A stretch of 11,346 bases of DNA, taken from positions 1 through 11,346 of the forward strand of contig JAGHGS010000046.1 of the NCBI GenBank assembly GCA_017888105.1, written 5' to 3'. The notes beneath the pieces were generated by a model that ran no database searches, had not been told where the DNA came from, and saw nothing but the letters and a program-made list of their open reading frames with translations. Origin of the DNA: Bacilli bacterium (GTDB lineage: Bacteria; Bacillota_I; Bacilli_A; RF39; UBA660). Position numbers and translations under genes: made by a program. Positions 1 through 6,307 of the stretch are shown piece by piece. How positions within the stretch are numbered: position 1 is the first letter of the stretch; each line of letters starts with the position of its first letter.

Positions 1-45
1 AATTATAAAGAAAAAACCAAATTAAGTATGAACTCAATTCGGTTT
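1..45 (-). terminator. Intrinsic terminator of the lipoprotein gene
   Basis: Positions 14-27 pair with 32-45 around a 4-base loop, giving a 14-bp stem. Read on the minus strand, the two non-Watson-Crick positions (19/40 and 24/35) become G-U wobble pairs. On the plus strand they would be A-C mismatches, so the hairpin is a minus-strand RNA structure. The minus strand then continues into a T-rich tract (positions 13 down to 7). It lies about 58 bases downstream of the lipoprotein stop codon. Confidence 0.85.
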
Positions 46-102
46 CTATTAAATACTAATTTTGAAAAAGAAATTACTAAAATTTTATCTGTATAGTTCT
101 TT

Positions 103-666
103 TTACGATTTTATGAATTTATCCTGATCCTCATCGTAATTATATACACCATGTATTTTTTCTAAAACTTCATCACTTGGTTGTTCAACATACCATTTAC
201 CATCAGTTTTTGTAACATGAAATACAATATTATATTGAACCGTATCATTCATATTCTTCATTTGCTCCAACTTATATTCCATATATAAATCATTATCGTA
301 TTCCCCATCTGTTAAAAATTCATCTTGATGGTTTTTTAAATACTCACTAGCATCTTTTTGGGCTTTATATAAATCATAAACCGTAATTTTAACGGTAACT
401 TCTGCTGTATCCCCATCATAATCTTCATTTTCAATTGTATAAACAAGATCACGATATTGTCTTTTCAAAACTTCCCTATAAGTTTCGCGTCCCTTATCCG
501 TTAAATCTTCATTTTCTACTAATTCATCAATATCTTCCAAAACTTGATTATTAAGCCCTTTATAATCATTTAAATATTTTTCAACCGCATCCGCGGCCTT
601 ATCATTAGAACAAGCACAACCGACAACCATAAATAAGCAACCAACCATTAAAAGTATTTTTTTCAT
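103..666 (-). CDS. Putative secreted lipoprotein, function unknown
   Basis: The 187-residue product starts with a short basic and hydrophobic signal peptide ending in a lipobox V-V-G-C, with Cys17 as the expected lipidation site. It is therefore predicted to be anchored outside the cytoplasmic membrane. The mature part is acidic: a helical first half (about residues 25-75) is followed by alternating beta-like stretches ('AEVTVKITVYDLY', 'VQYNIVFHVTKTDGKWYVEQ'). That pattern is reminiscent of small NTF2/cystatin-like lipoproteins of Bacillota, but I cannot name the family. The frame opens with GTG/ATG codons up to 675. I prefer the ATG at 664-666 because the SD AAGGA then sits about 9 bases upstream, whereas it abuts the ATG at 673-675. 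The gene is divergent from the EIIB-like gene and ends at its own terminator. Its promoter within 676-740 could not be resolved. Confidence 0.8.
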   Translation of the reverse strand: MKKILLMVGCLFMVVGCACSNDKAADAVEKYLNDYKGLNNQVLEDIDELVENEDLTDKGRETYREVLKRQYRDLVYTIENEDYDGDTAEVTVKITVYDLYKAQKDASEYLKNHQDEFLTDGEYDNDLYMEYKLEQMKNMNDTVQYNIVFHVTKTDGKWYVEQPSDEVLEKIHGVYNYDEDQDKFIKS

Positions 667-704
667 TTTCACCATTCCTTAATCTTATTATGTAGACAAA
701 ATTC

Positions 705-733
705 TTTATTTATACCAAAATTTATAGTATAAT
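705..733 (+). promoter_or_regulatory. Promoter of the EIIB-like gene
   Basis: A perfect -10 box TATAAT lies at 728-733, 18 bases before the start codon. The best -35 at 17-bp spacing is a poor TTTATT at 705-710. The SD AGGTGA at 740-745 leaves 6 bases to the ATG. The -10 is convincing and the -35 is weak. Confidence 0.6.
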
Positions 734-751
734 AGAAATAGGTGATAGAAA

Positions 752-1069
752 ATGGATACATGGTTACAATATTTAATTATTGCAATTGTACTAATTATAG
801 TTCTTTTAATTGTAATTAAACTAACAAGAAGAGATTTTAGAATTGAAGCAAACAAATTAATTACTTACTTAGGAGGAAAAGACAACATTGTTAGTGCTGA
901 AGCAAACATGAGTAGATTTAAAGTAATCCTAAAAGATGTAAGTATCGTTAATAAGGACGCGATTGAAAAACTGGGAGCAAAAGGGATTGTTGAAATTGAC
1001 AATCAATTAAAGATAATCTTTGGACCAAATGCAAAAGAACTTAAAAGATATATCGATGATATCGTTTAA
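752..1069 (+). CDS. Membrane-anchored PTS EIIB-like protein lacking the active-site Cys
   Basis: The 105-residue protein has one N-terminal membrane helix (about residues 6-23, nearly all I/V/L) followed by basic residues (K24, R26, R27), so the rest should face the cytoplasm. Residues 33-95 match the glucose-type PTS EIIB fold: 'YLGGKDNIVS', then a stretch aligning with the usual 'NCATRLRV', then 'IEKLGAKGIVEIDNQLKIIFGP'. In EIIB the Cys of CATRLR carries the phosphate. Here that stretch is A-N-M-S-R-F-K, so Cys is replaced by Asn52 and phosphotransfer by the normal route is not possible. No EIIC or EIIA gene is adjacent. A sensory or structural role is inference only; the gene stands alone between a promoter and a terminator. 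EIIB-like homology is fairly sure, function is open. Confidence 0.8.
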   Translation: MDTWLQYLIIAIVLIIVLLIVIKLTRRDFRIEANKLITYLGGKDNIVSAEANMSRFKVILKDVSIVNKDAIEKLGAKGIVEIDNQLKIIFGPNAKELKRYIDDIV

Positions 1070-1093
1070 AACTAAACAAAAAGTTTAGTTTTT
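1068..1093 (+). terminator. Intrinsic terminator of the EIIB-like gene
   Basis: A perfect 10-bp inverted repeat (AAAACTAAAC at 1068-1077, GTTTAGTTTT at 1083-1092) encloses an AAAAA loop. It is followed by T/A-rich sequence (T at 1093, then ATTAT). The left arm overlaps the TAA stop codon (1067-1069). The stem is AT-rich and the T tract is short. Confidence 0.7.
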
Positions 1094-1179
1094 ATTATAT
1101 TTATATTGGCGTACATATGTATTTTTTGATGTAATTATTATATATAAAATACCTTTTAGCTAAACATACAGGAGAAAAA

Positions 1180-1236
1180 ATGCTTAGACAAATGGATAAA
1201 AGGATTACAAATATGCAAAGGAGCGATAGATATTGA
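1180..1236 (+). CDS. 18-codon ORF overlapping the MazF-like start (leader or remnant antitoxin)
   Basis: The ATG at 1180 has a strong SD (AGGAG at 1170-1174, 5-base spacer) and opens an 18-codon frame, MLRQMDKRITNMQRSDRY. Its TGA stop (1234-1236) overlaps the TTG start of the MazF-like gene (1233-1235). The arrangement has the look of translational coupling. The product is basic and too short for a normal antitoxin; it could be a leader peptide, a mini-antitoxin or a remnant. The good SD and overlapping junction argue that it is translated, but nothing in the peptide itself can be recognised. Confidence 0.5.
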   Translation: MLRQMDKRITNMQRSDRY

Positions 1237-1739
1237 ATACCGAAATAGAGAATAAAATAGATATTGCTTGCAAAAATTTCAAAGAAGTAAAAAAAAGCAA
1301 TAAAATTAAATTTTCCCAATTAGATGAATGGCTTCTAAAAGAAAGCGAAGAATTTAAAAACGAGACAGAAAATATTGAACCAATATATCACAAATATAAA
1401 CGAGGACAAATTCTTAAAATAGACTTTGAAGTTAATATAGGCACAGAATTAAATCATACACATTTTGCAATAGTTTTAAACAATGACGATACAAGAGTGA
1501 CCGATAACATTACTGTTGTTCCACTTACTTCTAAAGCAGGTTATAGGAAAATTAATTTAGGAAACTTAGTATCTCAAAAATATAGCAGTTCGAAATACAA
1601 AAATAATTCATTTGCCATTATCACACAAATAAAAACGATAAGCAAAAAAAGAGTGTTAGAAAATAATAATAAAATTATGTGTTCTGAAAACGTTTTATCA
1701 AAATTAGATAAAGCAATTAAAAGTTATCTAACAAAATAA
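1233..1739 (+). CDS. MazF/PemK-family toxin-like protein with N-terminal helical extension
   Basis: The 168-residue protein carries a MazF/PemK-type ribonuclease fold at about residues 54-145: 'YKRGQILKIDFEVNIGTEL', 'HFAIVLNN', 'ITVVPLTS' and 'IITQIKTISKKRV', the usual order of conserved strands. MazF enzymes cleave mRNA at short sequences. Thr99 in 'PLTSK' matches the conserved Thr. The position of the usual Arg in 'RPvlVi' is His77 (H-F-A-I-V-L), as I recall from other extended MazF proteins with 'GPHFAIVL'. Residues 1-50 are a charged helical extension absent from classical MazF of about 115 residues. The start is TTG at 1233, 9 bases after AAAGGAG. No full-length antitoxin gene is adjacent; only the overlapping 18-codon ORF precedes it. 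No promoter could be fixed in the A/T-rich 1093-1170. RNase activity is inferred, and some extended members may be solitary. Confidence 0.8.
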   Translation: MNTEIENKIDIACKNFKEVKKSNKIKFSQLDEWLLKESEEFKNETENIEPIYHKYKRGQILKIDFEVNIGTELNHTHFAIVLNNDDTRVTDNITVVPLTSKAGYRKINLGNLVSQKYSSSKYKNNSFAIITQIKTISKKRVLENNNKIMCSENVLSKLDKAIKSYLTK

Positions 1740-1776
1740 GTGATTTGAAAAAGAGTAGACCTCGCGCAACTAAACA

Positions 1777-1802
1777 ATAAAAAAGCCCATAAATACAGGC
1801 TT
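1777..1802 (-). terminator. Intrinsic terminator after tRNA-Gln and the truB operon
   Basis: On the minus strand AAGCCT (1802-1797) pairs with GGGCTT (1788-1783), including one T-G wobble, around an 8-base loop. The stem runs directly into TTTTTTATT. It lies 12 bases after the tRNA CCA end and would end the whole minus-strand operon. On the plus strand there is no T tract, so it is a minus-strand signal. Confidence 0.75.
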
Positions 1803-1813
1803 AAATAACAAAT

Positions 1814-1889
1814 TGGCTGCCCCAGTAGGATTCGAACCTACGAAATCGCGGGGTCAGAGCCCGCTGCCTTACCGCTTGGCTATGGGGCA
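1814..1889 (-). tRNA. tRNA-Gln (anticodon CUG), CCA encoded
   Basis: The minus strand folds into a cloverleaf. The acceptor stem TGCCCCA pairs with TGGGGCA over 7 perfect pairs, the D arm is GCC-AAGCGGTAA-GGC, the anticodon stem GCGGG pairs with CCCGC around the loop C-T-CTG-A-C, and the T arm is GTAGG-TTCGAAT-CCTAC. The discriminator is G and CCA is encoded. Anticodon CUG reads CAG (Gln), and the D-arm style agrees with Gln tRNAs. The 5' end is only 7 bases after the truB stop, so it is probably processed from the truB transcript. A -10-like TATAAT (plus-strand ATTATA 1896-1901) could also drive it, but no -35 is evident. Confidence 0.93.
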
Positions 1890-1895
1890 ATAAAG

Positions 1896-1927
1896 ATTAT
1901 ATAAGCATAACTTTCGGCTTATATAAT
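1896..1927 (-). repeat. Perfect 11-bp inverted repeat at the truB/tRNA junction
   Basis: ATTATATAAGC at 1896-1906 is the exact reverse complement of GCTTATATAAT at 1917-1927, with a 10-base loop. It overlaps the truB stop codon (1897-1899) and ends 6 bases before the tRNA 5' end. The following T tract is poor (CTTTATT). It may be a processing hairpin or a partial terminator. The inverted repeat is certain and its role is not. Confidence 0.6.
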
Positions 1928-2736
1928 TCATCACTTTTCTTATAAATAGCAACTTCTTCATCACGATAAATAAGAAGTAACATATCATCATCACGATCCA
2001 AATAAATGGAATTTCCATTGCTTACTTTTTTATATTGATGATCATCTAAAGTATAGATAGGAATATCAAGTACATCTTTTGCTTGTAACCATTTAAATTG
2101 ATGATTTTTAATATCTTCCAAGGAACTTGCATCTTCAATTCGAAAGTTTCCTTGCCTTATTCGAATTAAATTACTCATAGTTCCTAAAACTCCTAAATAT
2201 TTCATCATATCTCGAATTAAACTACGAATATAAGTTCCCTTTTCTACTTTACAACGAAAACGGATCATATTTTGACAAAAGGATAATAATTCAAGATCAT
2301 AAATATGAACTTCTTTCACTGGTAATGCCACTTCTATTCCTTCTCGTGCATATTCATATAGTTTTTTACCATTTACTTTAATAGCACTATACTTAGGAAC
2401 TTCCATCTTATATAGACCAATAAATTTAGAAAAAGCCTCTAAAATTTGTGATCTTGTAATATGCGCTTCTTCTTTCTTTAAAATATTACCAGTAATATCC
2501 AACGTATCAGTTTCAATACCTAATTTAATTTCTGCAATATACTCTTTATCAAGAGAGGTAAGCATATCTACAAGCCTCGTATACTTACCAACGCAAACCA
2601 CTAAAACGCCCGTAGCAAGTGGATCAAGGGTACCAGTATGTCCTACTTTCTTCTCATGCAATTCATGCGAAATAATATTTACAATATCTCTCGAAGTAAA
2701 ATCTTTTGGTTTATCTACAATAATTATGCCCGACAC
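1897..2736 (-). CDS. truB: tRNA pseudouridine synthase B
   Basis: The 279-residue enzyme makes pseudouridine 55 in the T loop of tRNAs. It begins with the family signature 'SGIIIVDKPKDFTS', followed by the catalytic motif 'GHTGTLDPLATGVL' with catalytic Asp38. Further family blocks are the 'KEYIAEIKLG' strand, 'YSAIKVNGKKLYEYAREG' and 'GTYIRSLIRDM'. The last 60 or so residues form a short C-terminal domain in the place of a PUA-like domain, so the protein is slightly shorter than B. subtilis TruB. The start is GTG at 2734-2736, fixed by the family N-terminus and by the SD GAGGG four bases before it. It overlaps the 3' end of the preceding unknown gene by 13 bases, which implies translational coupling. 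tRNA-Gln, whose T loop contains the target U, follows 7 bases after the stop. Confidence 0.97.
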   Translation of the reverse strand: MSGIIIVDKPKDFTSRDIVNIISHELHEKKVGHTGTLDPLATGVLVVCVGKYTRLVDMLTSLDKEYIAEIKLGIETDTLDITGNILKKEEAHITRSQILEAFSKFIGLYKMEVPKYSAIKVNGKKLYEYAREGIEVALPVKEVHIYDLELLSFCQNMIRFRCKVEKGTYIRSLIRDMMKYLGVLGTMSNLIRIRQGNFRIEDASSLEDIKNHQFKWLQAKDVLDIPIYTLDDHQYKKVSNGNSIYLDRDDDMLLLIYRDEEVAIYKKSDELYKPKVMLI

Positions 2737-3143
2737 GGTTCCCTCTTAATTTCTTGAAAATCTAAAGAATCAAATATTCTTTGATAGATAGCATCAAATT
2801 TACTTTGATCATAATAAAAGGTATCGATTGGAAAAGACAAAACTTTATGATTCTTAACCCTTAAAAGTAAATGATACATTAAAGGATTTTGTAATTCTGG
2901 ATCACGCAAATACCCTACATCTTCTATTGAAACATCATTAGTATTTAATGAATTATGTCCTAAAAACAAAACAACATAACCTTGAAAAAATCCCCGAAAA
3001 TAAAGCTTATGTATTTGAAAATAATTAGCTTCTCTAAAAAACTTTAAATCTTCTTTCTTCTCCGGATATTTCTTCAAAATCAAATACTCTTCTTCTAAAG
3101 TAAACTTACCAGTTAAAATTGTCAATTTATTATTCATACTCAT
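2724..3143 (-). CDS. Unknown protein between rbfA and truB
   Basis: The product has 139 residues (from the ATG at 3141-3143) and no family that I recognise. It starts 'MSMNNKLTILTGKFTLEEEYLILKKYPEKK', with amphipathic helices. A strand-rich centre with several aromatic residues follows ('IHKLYFRGFFQGYVVLFLG'), then an acidic loop and a final helical stretch ending in Cys-Arg-Ala. No membrane segment or metal motif is visible. The start is uncertain among GTG 3146, ATG 3143 and ATG 3137. ATG 3143 shares one base with the rbfA stop (TGATG), typical of coupled translation, and no strong SD is present. Tight coupling to rbfA upstream and truB downstream (13-base overlap) suggests a co-regulated role near ribosome or tRNA maturation. 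That is position-based inference only. Confidence 0.75.
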   Translation of the reverse strand: MSMNNKLTILTGKFTLEEEYLILKKYPEKKEDLKFFREANYFQIHKLYFRGFFQGYVVLFLGHNSLNTNDVSIEDVGYLRDPELQNPLMYHLLLRVKNHKVLSFPIDTFYYDQSKFDAIYQRIFDSLDFQEIKREPCRA

Positions 3144-3484
3144 CACTTTTCTTTAATTTCTTTTATAATATTTTCTATATTTTCGGCATACTCAATCGAT
3201 TCATCATAGACAAACTCTAAAATTGGGGTATGACGAAGATCTATTCGCTCTGCTAACTCTCCTCTTATAAAAGAACTTGCTTCATTTAATTCCTTTTCTA
3301 GTTTTTTATGATCCATATTAAGCAAAGAAGTAAAATAAACTTTAGCATAACTAAGATCTCTAGATACCCTACATCCTGTAATCGTTATTGTTTTTAACAA
3401 TTCATCTTTTGCTTCTTCAAAAAGAATTTCACTAATAACTCTAGCAATATCACTAGATACTCTTGCTTGTTTATGACTAGGCAT
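3143..3484 (-). CDS. rbfA: Ribosome-binding factor A
   Basis: The 113-residue product is the usual full length for RbfA, a KH-like factor that binds immature 30S subunits and helps process and mature the 5' end of 16S rRNA. The sequence has the family order: an N-terminal helix 'RVSSDIARVISEIL', then 'TITGCRVSRDLSYAKVYFTSL', then 'ASSFIRGELAERIDLRHTPILEFVYDESIEYAENI', ending with a helix. The start ATG (3482-3484) shares one base with the infB stop (TAATG), and its own TGA stop overlaps the next ORF, so it is translationally coupled at both ends. infB-rbfA-truB is a widely conserved order; B. subtilis places ylxP between infB and rbfA, which is missing here. Confidence 0.97.
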   Translation of the reverse strand: MPSHKQARVSSDIARVISEILFEEAKDELLKTITITGCRVSRDLSYAKVYFTSLLNMDHKKLEKELNEASSFIRGELAERIDLRHTPILEFVYDESIEYAENIENIIKEIKEK

Positions 3485-5586
3485 TATTTTTTAACCTCCA
3501 CCATCTCATAGCATTCTAACGTGTCTCCTACTTTAATATCACTAAAGTTATCCAAAGTAATACCACATTCGTATCCCTTTTTCACTTCTTTAACACTATC
3601 TTTTTCTCTTTGAACAGAAGCAATGGTACCATCATACAAAATAACACCATCACGAATGAGACGAACTTTTGCATTATTCTTAATAACACCATCCAAAACA
3701 TAAGAACCAGCAATATTACCAACTTTAGAAAATTTAAATATTCTACGAATCTCTGCATTACCAAGAATATTTTCTTCAAATTCTGGATCAAGCATACCTT
3801 TCATAGCAAGTTCAATTTCTTCAATACATTTATAAATAATCGTATAAAGACGAATATCTACATTATATTCCTTAGCCATTTCCTTAGTAATATTAGAAGG
3901 ACTTACATTAAAGCCAATAATAATGGCATTTGAAGCATTCGCTAAAACAACATCACTTTCTGTAATCGTACCAATACCAGAACGAATAACGTTTACTTTA
4001 ACTCCTTCAACATCAATTTTAAGCAAACTATTTTTAACTGCTTCCTCAGAACCACGAACATCTGCTTTTAAAATAACATTAATTTCTTTTTGACCTCCAC
4101 TAATTTTACTAAATAGATCATCAAGAGAAATAACATCTTTCTTATATTTATTTTCTTTCGCATGTAAAGCTCTTTTTTCTGCAACTTCTTTTGCTTCCTT
4201 TTCAGTTTCAAAGGCCATAAACTTATCACCAGCACTAGGGTTTTCTGATAAGCCCGTAATTTCAACTGGCATTCCTGGCCCAGCTTCAAGAATTGCTTCT
4301 CCTAAATCATTTTTCATCGTTCTTACTTTACCATAAGTCGTACCAACAACAACCGGATCTCCTAATCGTAAAGTACCATTTAATATAAGTAAACTAGCAA
4401 TTCCACCAACATTTTTATCTTGACGTGATTCTATAACCGAACCAATCGCATATCTTTTTGGATTTGCCTTTAATTCCGACATTTCACTAATTGCTAAAAT
4501 TGTTTCCAAAAGTTTATCGACTCCTTCTCCCGTTTGAGCCGAAATATTAATAAAAGGAACATTTCCACCCCATTCTTCAGGAGTAATATTTATTTCAGCC
4601 ATTTCCGTTCGAATTCTCTCTGGATTGGCATCTGGTTTATCAATTTTATTTACAGCGACAATAATAGGTACTTTAGCACTTAAAGCATGATCAACCGCTT
4701 CTCTTGTTTGAGGCATGACTCCATCATCCGCTGCAACAATAATAATAACAATATCCGTTACACTAGCTCCCCTTGCACGCATTTCAGTAAACGCTGCATG
4801 TCCTGGAGTATCAATAAAAGTAATTTTATTTCCATTGGTATCAATTTGATAAGCACCAATATGTTGAGTAATACCACCAAATTCACCAGCTGCAACATGA
4901 GAATGACGAATATAATCAAGTAAAGTTGTTTTACCATGATCCACATGTCCCATAATGGTAACAATTGGTGGACGTGGTACCAAATCTTCTTTATCATCCA
5001 CTATCTCATATTCTTCAAAATTAGAAACATCTTGCGTTTCTTCCCTTTTAAGTGTTTTATTATATTCTAAAGCAACGATTTCTGCATTCTCAAAATCAAT
5101 TGGTTGATTTAAAGAAATCATTAATCCTAGAGTCATTAATTTCTTTATAATATCGGTTCCACTAATATTAAGTTCGGCTGCTAAATCTCCAACCGTCATT
5201 CCATCTTTAAACAAAATAATATTATCATCTTTCGTATTTTTCATTAACTTATTCTTATTTTTATACATTTCTTTCTTTAGATGACTATAATCTTTGCTTT
5301 CTACTTGATCTTTCTTCTTCTTTAATTTTTGCTTTTTATCTGTAGTATTCATAGTCTTAGTAATATTACTAGCTTCTACAATAGCATCAACAACTTCATC
5401 AATCGTTTCTTCTTCTTCAAAAGTTTCATCTTCCGTAATTAAATTAATGGCATTATCTAGAGAAATAATTTCTTCATCCGTAAGTAAATCATCACCAGAT
5501 TTTACTTCAATACCTAAATCATCACATTTTTTTAGTATTTCTGCTACACTTAAACTAACATCAGCCGCATATTCTTTTACTGTCAT
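3484..5586 (-). CDS. infB: Translation initiation factor IF-2
   Basis: This is the 700-residue GTPase that places initiator tRNA on the 30S subunit and promotes subunit joining. The N-terminus has an IF2-N-type segment ('TVKEYAADVSLSVAEILKKC', residues 2-21), then a Lys/Glu-rich linker and a second IF2-N-like segment (about 129-165, 'MTVGDLAAELNISGTDIIKKL'). The G domain follows: G1 'GHVDHGKTT' (213-221), 'GGITQHIGA' (237-245), G3 'DTPGHAAF' (259-266), G4 'NKID' (313-316) and 'SAQTG'. Domains II to IV complete the protein. The frame opens 13 codons earlier, but the SD AAAGGAG (about 5593-5599) is best spaced, 8 bases, for the ATG at 5584-5586. That choice leaves a 16-base gap to the preceding gene. 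The linker is short compared with B. subtilis or E. coli IF2, as in other small low-GC genomes. Confidence 0.98.
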   Translation of the reverse strand: MTVKEYAADVSLSVAEILKKCDDLGIEVKSGDDLLTDEEIISLDNAINLITEDETFEEEETIDEVVDAIVEASNITKTMNTTDKKQKLKKKKDQVESKDYSHLKKEMYKNKNKLMKNTKDDNIILFKDGMTVGDLAAELNISGTDIIKKLMTLGLMISLNQPIDFENAEIVALEYNKTLKREETQDVSNFEEYEIVDDKEDLVPRPPIVTIMGHVDHGKTTLLDYIRHSHVAAGEFGGITQHIGAYQIDTNGNKITFIDTPGHAAFTEMRARGASVTDIVIIIVAADDGVMPQTREAVDHALSAKVPIIVAVNKIDKPDANPERIRTEMAEINITPEEWGGNVPFINISAQTGEGVDKLLETILAISEMSELKANPKRYAIGSVIESRQDKNVGGIASLLILNGTLRLGDPVVVGTTYGKVRTMKNDLGEAILEAGPGMPVEITGLSENPSAGDKFMAFETEKEAKEVAEKRALHAKENKYKKDVISLDDLFSKISGGQKEINVILKADVRGSEEAVKNSLLKIDVEGVKVNVIRSGIGTITESDVVLANASNAIIIGFNVSPSNITKEMAKEYNVDIRLYTIIYKCIEEIELAMKGMLDPEFEENILGNAEIRRIFKFSKVGNIAGSYVLDGVIKNNAKVRLIRDGVILYDGTIASVQREKDSVKEVKKGYECGITLDNFSDIKVGDTLECYEMVEVKK

Positions 5587-5602
5587 ATACATCTCTCCTT
5601 TC

Positions 5603-6016
5603 TTATCTTTGTCTTGCAAATTCAATTAAATCGTTTCTTAAAGCCTCTCTTATTTCAACTTCACTTAATGCTGGTTCCATCACCAAATATTGTTTTAACT
5701 GAGATACCGCATACTCTAGAGCATCATCACCCTCAATTAAACCATCTTCTGTTAAATTAACCACATGCCCTAATGTAGTTCCTCCAATTACTTTACCACA
5801 GACCAAACAGGTATATTCCATTTTATCACTACCGATATCTTTCGTTGCAAAAAGATAAGGATCATAACAAACTCGTTGCATTTTCTGTGCTTCGCTAAGT
5901 ATTCTTCGATATTCTCTTTTTTTATCATTTCCATTTTCAATTCCTGTTAAATTCCCTAAATCATTTAACAATTGATCCGTTGCTAAAACAAACCGTAAAA
6001 CCATTTCATTATTCAT
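5603..6016 (-). CDS. Unknown 137-residue protein in the ylxQ slot, with a CxxC pair
   Basis: I do not recognise this protein. The preferred start is ATG 6014-6016 ('MNNEMVLRF'), 8 bases after a good SD (AAAGGAG), not the longer frame reaching back into ylxR. The N-terminal half is helical and charged ('ATDQLLNDLGNL', 'REYRRILSEAQKMQRVC'). The middle has 'YTCLVCGKVIGGTTLGHVVNL', a CxxC that resembles half of a zinc knuckle, with a further Cys in 'RVCYD' and one His as possible ligands. The C-terminal half is acidic and helical ('DDALEYAVSQLKQYLV', 'SEVEIREALRNDLIEFA'). Bacillus carries the L7Ae-like YlxQ between ylxR and infB; nothing here resembles the L7Ae fold. Place in the operon suggests an RNA- or ribosome-linked role, which is inference. 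Confidence 0.8.
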   Translation of the reverse strand: MNNEMVLRFVLATDQLLNDLGNLTGIENGNDKKREYRRILSEAQKMQRVCYDPYLFATKDIGSDKMEYTCLVCGKVIGGTTLGHVVNLTEDGLIEGDDALEYAVSQLKQYLVMEPALSEVEIREALRNDLIEFARQR

Positions 6017-6029
6017 TCTTACCACTCCT

Positions 6030-6290
6030 TTACTCACACATGTTTTTTGCTTCTTCATATATATTATCTGGAATATCAACTTCAAGTATTCTATCTAATA
6101 TTTTACTTGTTTTTGCTTTTTTAATTACTTCTTCATCTTTTTTTAAATAAGCTCCTCGACCATTTGCTTTCCCTGTAGGGTCCAATATAACATTTCCTTC
6201 TGGAGTCCTTACAATTCGAAGCAAATCTCTTTTTTCACATTTTTCTTTCGTAACTACACAAGTACGCATTGGAGTTTTCTTTATCTTCAT
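6030..6290 (-). CDS. ylxR: YlxR / RNase P modulator RnpM (DUF448)
   Basis: The 86-residue basic protein has the YlxR family signature: 'PMRTCVVTKEKCEKRDLLRIVR', then 'GNVILDPTGKANGRGAYL' in the middle, then a helical end. YlxR binds nucleic acid, and in B. subtilis it has been reported as RnpM, which binds and modulates the RNA subunit of RNase P. The Cys residues (11 and 18) and the 'GKANGRGAYL' block are conserved family features. The start ATG follows an SD AGGAGG with 7-base spacing. It lies 17 bases after nusA and 13 before the next gene, in the standard nusA-ylxR position. Its end is separated from the 137-residue gene start only by that gene's SD, so they are cotranscribed. Confidence 0.95.
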   Translation of the reverse strand: MKIKKTPMRTCVVTKEKCEKRDLLRIVRTPEGNVILDPTGKANGRGAYLKKDEEVIKKAKTSKILDRILEVDIPDNIYEEAKNMCE

Positions 6291-6307
6291 AAATATTCCT
6301 CCTAAAT

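Noticed and set aside
54..82. Weak inverted repeat TAATTT/AAATTA near the lipoprotein 3' end
   Set aside because: It has only six AT pairs and no following T tract. The hairpin at 14-45 is a much better terminator.
1112..1121. Palindrome TACATATGTA upstream of the MazF-like unit, as a possible operator
   Set aside because: A 10-base palindrome in AT-rich DNA is common, and no clear promoter could be placed next to it.
1101..1319. 72-residue minus-strand frame opposite the MazF-like gene
   Set aside because: Its composition (long runs of F, I, Y and L) is what AT-rich antisense gives. It lies over the SD-led 18-codon ORF and the MazF start and has no supporting SD or homology.
3582..4997. 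Several frames of 60-110 codons on both strands inside infB
   Set aside because: infB is fully open with all its motifs in this region. The alternative frames are compositional shadows.
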